Below are positions 55,805 through 64,000 of a DNA stretch of 64,000 nt, in pieces. A program made the translations under genes and the position numbers. Numbering within the stretch: the stretch's first letter is position 1; the number at the start of each line of letters is the position of its first letter. The DNA comes from Primulina eburnea (lineage: Eukaryota > Streptophyta > Magnoliopsida > Lamiales > Gesneriaceae), in contig NC_133116.1 of assembly GCF_022965805.1 (NCBI RefSeq), positions 1,674,001 to 1,738,000 on the forward strand. The letters are read 5' to 3'. The notes under the pieces are model-generated. The model did no database searches, had not been told where the DNA came from, and saw nothing but the letters and a program-made list of their open reading frames with translations.

Positions 55805-58800
55805 CTGAATCTCGATCGGGTTATTGTGTTTTATTGTACCTAAATAGTTTTAAACTATATATCATTCGGATACAAATGAATACAATGTGGATAATGCTTA
55901 TACTTTCTCAACCGAATGAATTTTACAACCACCTAAATTTGTCTGAATGTTTTTATAACTTTTTTTTTAAAAAAAAATCTCTCGTATCTTTTAATTTTTT
56001 TTCCCCCACGAGTTTTTAATAGTTAGGTGATCATTGTTGCACTCAATTGGAGATTATAGTTTTGTATCATGTTTTCTTATTATCCGTCTAAATATCTGAT
56101 TTTGTGATGTAATAGGATCTCTTACCTACGTTAGAGTTTATGATTTGTATCCGATATTCATTTTGACATTTAGGTGTTATTGATTTTGAGCATTTCATGA
56201 CTAAATCATGAAAAAGAAACTCATTCTAGACAAAATCATGGAAAATGAAGGAAATTTAGAGTAAGTTTTTGAACTATTCTTTGATACAGCATCATACATT
56301 TATGCAATTAAAGAAAAAAAATTGAAGACGCATTTAATATAAAAATATCATTATATTATATTATATTATATATGGTCACATTTTATTCGTACATATACCG
56401 ATACTCCGATAGTGTGTGTCCATCCGTTAGTGTATATATACTTTATAAAGTGTTTAACAATGACCAAATCGAGATGGGCTTGGATTTTCTAGGACCAGTT
56501 CCATTGTACCAAGACAATTCACAGTTCAATCATATATCTAATTAATGCATCACTTTATATTGATGATGAAAATCGTTTAATATGCTTGGGTTCGATATTT
56601 TGTTAACATGATTAAGATCCAACTTCGACAAGTTAGATGACGAAATAGATAACATGATGAATTGGGGAACTAAAAAAGTACATTTTAAAGATGTAACTTG
56701 GGGGAGGATATTTTGATCATAGAATATATGGTCTTATGTTTTAGGGATAAACCTCATTAAAAAAAATGCATTTATTTTTATCTCGCTCCGGAATATGATT
56801 CATCACCCCCTAACCCTTTGACATAAAAATTATAGAAGATCAGCTCCAGGTACTAGTATATTTCTTTCTAGTTACTATCAATGGAGTTTTGAATAGGTTG
56901 ATTTTGGACCACTAAATCCTTCAAATAAATGTCAATTTCAAATCCGAAAGAGATATATCTACACTCGAGTGATTTCGAAATGAGGTCTAGACTGGGAATT
57001 ATGGGTTACCATATCTCGCTTCTGTTTCTTGTGTAGGTGCATTGTTTCGACTCTTTCACCAAGATGCTAATTACGACATCTTGCAAATTGTGTGTCCACT
57101 CCCTTCGCATATCTGAAATTTGATATTTTTGGATTATAAAGGAACTATATAATTCACAATTAAATGTGAAAAAAAATGTATCTGCTAATCTACTTGGGCA
57201 ATTTTATATCTTGAATTTGTGCCAATATTTTTAAAGCCCATGCAGATTACAATCCAGATAGCTATACCAAATGGTCCATTTAAATTGGGTCCATTGGGCT
57301 TTCTAATTGGACCCATTCTACAGATATTAATATCCATTTATGTCAAATCAGGTACGGACCCATTCTTCAACAGGTAGATGATATCAGCCCATAAACTTGC
57401 TCAGAACTTGATAGCTTCTTCAAATGGACCGAAGCCCAGTTAAAATGAGAAGCAACGAGCTGAAAATTATGTTTTTTCTACGAAAAATACATTCTCTATT
57501 ATCTAAACTGTAATTAATTATTTTTTTTATTTAACTGTTTACCGAAATACTCGATTTTTCTACCAACGCGGTCGGCTCCATTTTTCAGAACAACTTCCAT
57601 TGAGTCTATATGTATATGTCCTCTTTTTCGCTCTCTGGACTCTTGTTTTGAGAAAACATGGTTTGACTGATGAAAATTACTCATTTTTATTAATTCCAGA
57701 GTTTCTCATAATTTGAAAGTTTTCACTTAATAGATTTCTGTAACGAGACTCGATCCAATTAAGTATGTTCTCAATAGCAATGAAACTGATCATCTTAGGA
57801 TGTTCAGAAGGGATTTCTAGAGACGGGGAAGAGGTTAATTAAACTTGACGGATATATATATATAATACAATCCGATATTTTTTCAATTCAAACAATAAGT
57901 AAAAAAAATCAAAATATAGAAAAATTCGGAATGATTATCGTCCGTTAAAAAATCATGATCTCAACAAATATTTTTTTGAGTTAAAATAAATGATCATGGT
58001 TTTCAAAAATTATTTTCACCTGGCTAGATTTGTTTAAACTCAAATCCAGAACACAGACCAAATATTTATTCGAATGATATAATTAGCATGAATTATATTT
58101 TATTTCTCACGTTGTCCAATGCACAGCGACTTATTCGATCGAAAAAACATACTTGACCAATATATACATACAACTGCATCAAAGACATTGAAGTAACCAG
58201 CTAGCTATCTGTTTTTACCACATCTTAAAACTCGTCTCTCTCATTCCGAATGTCTATAATCAAGACAAGAGAGTCCGAAGTATGTGTAGTGATAGGACAG
58301 GCTCTTTATTGCCTTAACAATGCATTGCATATATCCTCTAAAGTCCTGTCTCTATGCAATTCAAACACCAAATTTTCTTTAAATTTCGGTCAAATAACCT
58401 TAAATGGGCACTTCGAAAATTATACAAGAAAAGGGAGAAAAAGGCATTTACAGTTCCGAATGAAGTACGAGAGGATGCGTATATATCATCAAACTGCACT
58501 CATCGCCTTTATTCAACTTCCAAATGCTTAAACTGAAATAGGAAACAGTCAAAAACCTGCAGGGAATGCATGCAGTAACTTTTTGTTATCATAAATTCAC
58601 ACACACACACACACACATACACATATGTATTATAAAAAAAGCTACGGGAAACTGATTAACCTTAGAGTGAAAGTTGAGAACGTCGGTTAATTTGCATTTT
58701 CGTGAAATTAACCTTAAAAAATCCTCTTATTTTTTTAAAAATGGCGATGGTTTTTCATGAGAAGCTTGTTTGTATATGAATTTATATATGTTGTGTGGGC

Positions 58801-59275
58801 GTTTCCGAAAAGGCTGGTTATCCGCCGCCAAGATTTCTTGTATTGTCTGGTTGCATTTAATGAAGTGCTATAATTAGATACTACCTAAACCGATCTTCCT
58901 AATTGTACAACATCCGTTTTACTCCAATACTGTGCCTTGTCTCTTTCACCGAATATATATTTACTATATTATTCTTTTTAATAACATATATCATCCATTC
59001 TTCCACAATATATGCATATTTTTTTTTGTTAATATTTATACGATAATATATTTAATCAAATTCGAAATTTGAAATAACGCTCGACACATGATGATTATAT
59101 TTTATGTGATTAATATGTGACATGAAAAATATTTGTTTATGTTACTTTTTGAAGTTTTTATTGTGTGTGTTAAAATCATTCAAGATCATGTGTGAATAAT
59201 AATAAGCATTACAACATAATATATAATGCTATGTTTTCGAGAAAAAATATCTATTAAAAAAAAGTAGGTTTTTTT

Positions 59276-59440
59276 TGAGACGGTCTCACGAAGCTTTATC
59301 TGTGAGATGGGTCAATCCTACCGATATTTACAGTAAAAAATAATATCCTTAGCATAAAAATAATATTTTTTCATTGATAACCCAAATAAAAGATCCGTCT
59401 CACAAAATACAATCTGTTAGATCGTCTCACATAAATTTTT
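59276..59440 (+). repeat. GTGAGAC palindromic repeat, copy 6
   Basis: GAGACGGTCTCACGAAG at the start, TGTGAGATGGGTCAAT, a mutated core, GATCCGTCTCACAAAATAC, and the end TTAGATCGTCTCACATAA. It lies about 320 bases before the next gene. Confidence 0.8.
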
Positions 59441-59763
59441 ACCTTAAATAATATAGAATCTAACATAGTTATAGTAGTAGTAGAACTCAAATACTTTTAT
59501 TTATCGAACTATATAAATAAAATTTTTACTATTAACAAAAATTCTATAGTTTTACCTATCTATATTACGGACCATATATTTGGTCGGAGTGGGTTTTTTT
59601 TTTTAATATTAATTTTGTAATTTTGAATTGTTTTAGGGTTTAAAAATATATATATTGTACAAACAATGCAAGTGTGAGAGTATTAATTAGTATATATAAA
59701 TATTAAAGGTCGGTTTCTTTTCAGGCTGCGCCATTTTTCTTTCTCCTGCACCTTGATTCGACC

Positions 59764-62111
59764 ATGTGCGTCAGACTCCCAAAACCTCTGAACCCTAACG
59801 CAGAAGCATGGAGTCCAAAGCAAATCGCTCCGCCAGCTAGTACGCAACCGGCGATTCCCGTGTTTCCTTACCCTGCTGCAATTGTCACTTATAATCCGAG
59901 TTACTCTATATACAAAATGAGCCAACTGTATTACCTGCCACTCCCGAGTTCTCGCATCTTTTTTCCGGTGGGAAATGGGTGTTTGAAACCCACTTCCAAT
60001 GGTGGAGAAGAGATTAGTATTCCACAGAAGAATTCGAAAAGCCAGAATGCGAGGAAGGCGGATGGTCCTACTCACGGTTTCAAGAAGGGCGTCCGAAGAC
60101 ATTTCCCCCCTCGGTTCCAAAGGCCAGTGAGGTCCGTTTATGTGGACAAGAATCCACCCAATCTATGCTGGAGGCCCAGAAAGTTGGCTGAGCCTGACAA
60201 CGAGGCCGCCGTCAACGCTGGTGCTGCTGACTTTCCTCCTCCGCGTGTTTCGCTTCCCATGGCTCCGTTAAGTGGTCAGGGCATGTCACCTTCATGGAAC
60301 ACTACTGTGATGATAAAGAATATTCCTAATCGGTTAAGGTACCACTCTAATTTGATGCAATAAATATATATATTTCATATGTATGCGAAATGTCCAGAAA
60401 AATAGGAATTATTTCCTTCGTTCCATTGTGTTCAAATTTGTGCTTTTGCATGATGTGTAAATTTTTTATTTTTTTGGCATCTCTTATTCTAGAAACTATT
60501 CATTTTTATGGTCTTTTCGACTGCCCATTTTCTTGATGTAAGAACTTTTTCTAATGTGGTCTCATTTTTATTTCGGTTCCAAATTTCAGGCTTAAGTTCG
60601 ATGTCTTTGTTTGTGTTGCTATTTCAATCATTTTTCCGAGTCTGAAGTTTCATGGAACATGTAAACAGTACCCCGGCATCATTTCACCAATATGCAGCGT
60701 CACGTGAGTAATATCCGGAAATTACAATAGAAACGAAGATGGTGAAAGAGAGATTGAAATCATATAATTTAAAGGATCGTAAAAAATTAAAAGCCAACTC
60801 ATAATACCAATATGACAAATTTTCCTTAAAGGTTTCATTAATTTTTAATTTTTTTAATATTAATTATTGTCTTTTTCATGCCCAATATGAAAAATATAGT
60901 AGGTACGCTCGAGTAATTTTGCTGTTAACTCAGCATGCATTAAGTGTCATGTCATCGGATTTTTCCAGATTGAATGGTCGGAAAGGCATTAGATAATAAT
61001 GATAAATCTTTATATATATATATATATAAATCTTTATATATATATATATATACACACACACATATGAATGCATATCAAAATTTATCATCTGCATTTTTCA
61101 TAAGATAATGAGATACTGTTGATTGTAGTTTTTTTTAATTCTCTGGACGTTAATGTCACTTTTAAGATTAAACAGATAATTCCCCGCGTAGCATGAAAAA
61201 GGATGGCAAGTTTTCTCCTGTGATTCTCAGATCCTGTTCCACTAACTATGTCTGCGCCTTTGGGAATTTTATCGTCCTGGAAGTGAACAGACTGTTGAGA
61301 AAAAAACAAATCTTTTCAACTTCCATCCTTTATGTCTCTATCGCATTTAATAATGCATTAAAGACGTGTTTAAATTATCTTCATTCATGTATTGCATCGA
61401 CATACATGGCATGTATTATTGCATTAAATGTTGTAATCATTTACTACACTGGCTCATGCAAATATAATGAAACATTAATGAGCTTCTTTATCTGATTTTT
61501 GAATGATTCATTTTCCAGAAGGGATGATATACTAAAGTTTCTGGATGGTTACTGCTGTGCATACTCTTTGGAGTATGATTTTCTGTATTTACCCATGGAT
61601 TTTAGGTAATTTATTCAGACTGTCACGTAGTTAATTAATGTCAAATATTTCAGAGTACTGATTCCATATGTTTTGAATCAATAATAATAATAAATTGTAG
61701 AAAGAAGGGTAACTTGGGATACGCATTTGTTAACTTTACGACTGCCATTGCTGCGAACAAGTTCAAGAAAATTCTGCAAAATTTCAAGTGGGAAACCGTC
61801 GAGAGTGACAGCGGGTCTTTTATATCCAAGAAAATTTGTGAAATCACTTGGGCAAGAATCCAGGTAAAATTTTTGTTTTCCAAAGAGAATCTTTTTTTTT
61901 TTTTATCAAATTCTTTTCGTTCTAATTTTATTTGTTGTTTTCTTAGGGCAAAGAAGTCTATACGAGAAGATTTAAAAACTCCGAATTTGCTTGCCGCGAA
62001 CTGGATTTTCTGCCAGTAGTTCTGGATCCACCTCGAAACGGATCCGATCCAAATCCTTGCCCGCCACTGGTTCTTGGAAATATACAGCTTCAACGCCGAT
62101 TTTCGAGCTAG
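59764..62111 (+). CDS. Mei2-type C-terminal-RRM-only RNA-binding protein
   Basis: Four exons (59764-60338, 61519-61605, 61701-61863, 61947-62111) give 990 nt in phase, 329 aa. The first 170 residues are Pro-rich and of low complexity. From about residue 178 on lies the RRM3 type special to Mei2 proteins: TTVMIKNIPNRLRRDDILKF, DFLYLPMDFRKKGNLGYAFV, and the later ARIQGKEVYTRRFKNSEFAC. The two N-terminal RRMs of full AML/TEL proteins are absent, so it fits the short plant group called Mei2 C-terminal RRM only-like (MCT1/MCT2 in Arabidopsis). Mei2 proteins bind RNA and act in meiosis or meristem fate. The role of the short form is little known. Confidence 0.9.
61012..61060 (+). repeat. TA microsatellite with duplicated flank
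   Basis: (TA)n runs, each preceded by AAATCTTTATATA, occur twice in succession inside the first intron of the Mei2-type gene. Confidence 0.85.
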
Positions 62112-62816
62112 AGCTACTGATACTCATAATTCCGTACCAGGTTGTGTGTTGTAGGTTCTGTGGGTTGTACGATGTATATTAATTCATGATTACGTCTAAG
62201 AATTCTAGGTTTTCTTTTTACTTTTTCACATCTCAGAGATTATACTGCACATGTGCAGTTAATCTGGATATTTTGCGTGTGGGTGGGGTTGAAATTTCTT
62301 GCCTGTGTTTTCATTCTCCCCCTAGGGTTTATGGTTTCTTGATAAACTGGGGTGAAATGGAAACATGGGTTTAGTTTGATTTGATAGACGTTGTACTTTG
62401 ATCAATGAGAGTTTTATGGAATGTGATATATCCCACCTTTAAAACTCATTATCTTTTAGATATGTATTTGGAGAGAGACTCATTTGATAGAAGAACTTCC
62501 TAATTATTTTCATTATAAAATGGAGAACGATTTATTTATAAATGCCGTTTATTTATCTGAAAATGTTTGAATAGGCAGGCAACCTAATAATTTCCAGAAG
62601 AGTTTATAGAAGTTTCGAATGTATCCGACTTTTCGAATGTATCCGACTTTTATTATTTCTCAAATGTTTTTATTGCCAAGGAGTCACCTGTGCTCAAGCC
62701 ATCCGGGCTTCGGATGAACTAATATATGCACACGAAATTCACAGATATCGCAAGAATGGCGTTGGCATTACTTGCAAAACATGTGAATAACGGATTATTT
62801 TGCAAGGAATAGTTGT
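62112..62816. other. Convergent intergenic region
   Basis: Holds the 3' ends of the Mei2-type gene (plus) and the MAP kinase (minus). Contains a 16-base tandem duplication at 62619-62650 (TCGAATGTATCCGACTTT twice). No further gene. Confidence 0.6.
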
Positions 62817-63453
62817 TTAGATGTGCTGATACCCTGGATTGCATGCAATCGACTCCTGGTAGATCATCTCCTTTATCTGCTCTTCAGTCAAGTCTTTCTG
62901 CTCCAAGTTGTCGTCAAAGGGCTTTAAGCAAACAGGCTCGTCATTGATGTCATGTAGAGACTCCAAGTATGGATGTTCCAATGCATTTTCAACTGAAACC
63001 CCAAACACACACGCACACGTCACAAAAATTGATTACAATGAGACATAAATTGACAATTTGAGGAAGGATTAACGGAACAGGCCAATCTCTGATAAAGAAC
63101 TATGTCATTGGATACCATTCTCCCAAATTTAAAGAGGCGGTATATGTGAAACAACAGAAAAATGATATCACTTTATATCTGGATCAAGGAATGCAGCTCA
63201 GGCAAGCGCACAATTCCAGAGAAGAGGACTCGGTCAGAACTTCAATTTCTCACAGAGGAGAGAGTTCCATACCTGTAATCCTTCGTCCAGGATCAAATGC
63301 CAGCATCTTCTCCACGAGATCGAGAGCAAGCGGGGGTACATGAGGAAACTTTTCAGTAAATGATTGTCGTCGATATGGTGGCAGTTGCCTGATGTATTTT
63401 TTCCCGTTTTCATGCAGGAATTCCAGATCGGCCTCTGAAGGGGTGCCAATCAG
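62817..63453 (-). CDS. MAP kinase, C-terminal two exons (5' part beyond right edge)
   Basis: Exon 63273-63453 encodes the end of the kinase fold ([44 protein letters not shown]). Exon 62817-62992 encodes [20 protein letters not shown] and the tail to the stop (CNPGYQHI). The [10 protein letters not shown] block is the common docking site for MAP kinase kinases found in plant group A and B MPKs (Arabidopsis MPK3/4/6/13 types). Assignment within these groups is uncertain. The joint (g|tt) is in phase. The catalytic exons must lie beyond 64000. Confidence 0.92.
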
Positions 63454-64000
63454 CTGAAAATCAAGGAAGTTCCATATTAACGCTGGGACATGGTATCGTG
63501 TTCGTAGCAGTGCAATACATCAAATGAACCAGTAAGGGGAACCATGTTCTGGACGATATGCAGCATCATGGATGTAATGAAGAATGGGGACATTTCAAAT
63601 CAAATTGATATTAAGATGCTGCATCCGACAGTGAACAAGCATTGGTATTAGTTTTGAACTATAAATAGACTGTTCACAGCAAACACGATAAATGAAAAGA
63701 AAGAGTGTCATTTGTAATACTATAGAGTTCAAGAATAAACTCAAGAACAAAACTATCAATAGCAAAGTAATTTCCTCAGTCTTCACTCTCGGTATTCAAG
63801 TTCAAATAAGACGAACTCAAAACATGTAGATTTGCATCACCATAATCAAGGAGTTGCATCTAATTCCTTTTCTGGAGATTTTTCAGCAAAGGAGAATGTA
63901 TTATTTACATGAAGTATAGTCATAATTATTGTTGATATTCTTTTTTTAAAAAAATAGAATGATAAAACATTTTAATGTCGTTACTAGAAATTCAAATAGT
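63454..64000 (-). other. Intron of the MAP kinase gene
   Basis: AT-rich sequence upstream (on the minus strand) of the AG acceptor at 63454. No kinase-like coding segment is visible to the window edge. Confidence 0.55.

Larger units (their letters stand above)
53703..59763. other. Six-kilobase gene-poor stretch with repeats
   Basis: After the PIP5K 3' UTR (to about 54250) the DNA is AT-rich. It holds two copies of the palindromic repeat (54974-55110, 59276-59440), a possible pair of stray exons at 55588-55804, a CA repeat at about 58600-58621 and TA/TATTA runs. No intact gene was recognised. Confidence 0.5.

Noticed and set aside
59683..60120. 145-codon minus-strand frame opposite the Mei2-type gene
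   Set aside because: Antisense of the verified first exon.

Overview
The window is nuclear DNA from a flowering plant. Genes are interrupted by short AT-rich GT-AG introns, intergenic DNA is AT-rich, and there are plant-only families (snakin/GASA peptides, MORN-type PIP5K, the meiotic protein ZYP1, plant URM1, a Mei2 C-terminal-RRM-only protein). A short palindromic repeat built around GTGAGAC/GTCTCAC occurs six or seven times. My impression, from that repeat and the protein flavour only, is an asterid, perhaps Lamiales; this is inference.

Layout. (1) 0-4 kb, minus: the DIS3L2/SOV 3'-5' exoribonuclease, running off the left edge, with several one-base frame breaks at homopolymers. (2) 5-16 kb: a tandem array of four snakin genes on the minus strand. 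Two are intact (6865-7137, 15480-15752), one is an old relic (5402-5619), and one (9059-13940) was cut in two by a 4.6-kb gag-only LTR retrotransposon with a perfect CCCGT target duplication. The same broken copy also carries a 5'-truncated LINE piece just upstream. (3) 18.2-27.7 kb, plus: a complete 23-exon cytosolic/mitochondrial alanyl-tRNA synthetase (954 aa). (4) 29.3-30.6 kb, plus: a five-exon putative plastid membrane protein of unknown function. (5) 33.3 kb, plus: an intronless cold-shock/zinc-knuckle RNA chaperone. (6) 34.9-35.5 kb, minus: an unrecognised basic protein. (7) 37.7-44.4 kb, minus: ZYP1, the synaptonemal complex transverse filament protein, with all 18 coding exons in phase but one in-frame TAA at codon 704 of 868. 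(8) 45.7-46.5 kb, plus: URM1 without a recognisable first exon. (9) 50.0-53.7 kb, plus: an intact eight-exon PIP5K (809 aa). (10) 59.8-62.1 kb, plus: an intact four-exon Mei2-type RRM protein (329 aa). (11) 62.8 kb to the right edge, minus: the last two visible exons of a MAP kinase.

The genes are ordinary independent plant loci and do not form one pathway. I saw no convincing new biological system. The most informative features are the snakin array with its nested insertions, the single stop codon in an otherwise perfect ZYP1, the clustered frame breaks in SOV, the gag-only retroelement with a readable deletion scar, and the dispersed nested-palindrome repeat. Exon borders were read by eye from splice signals, reading phase and family conservation, and single-base errors in some borders are possible.
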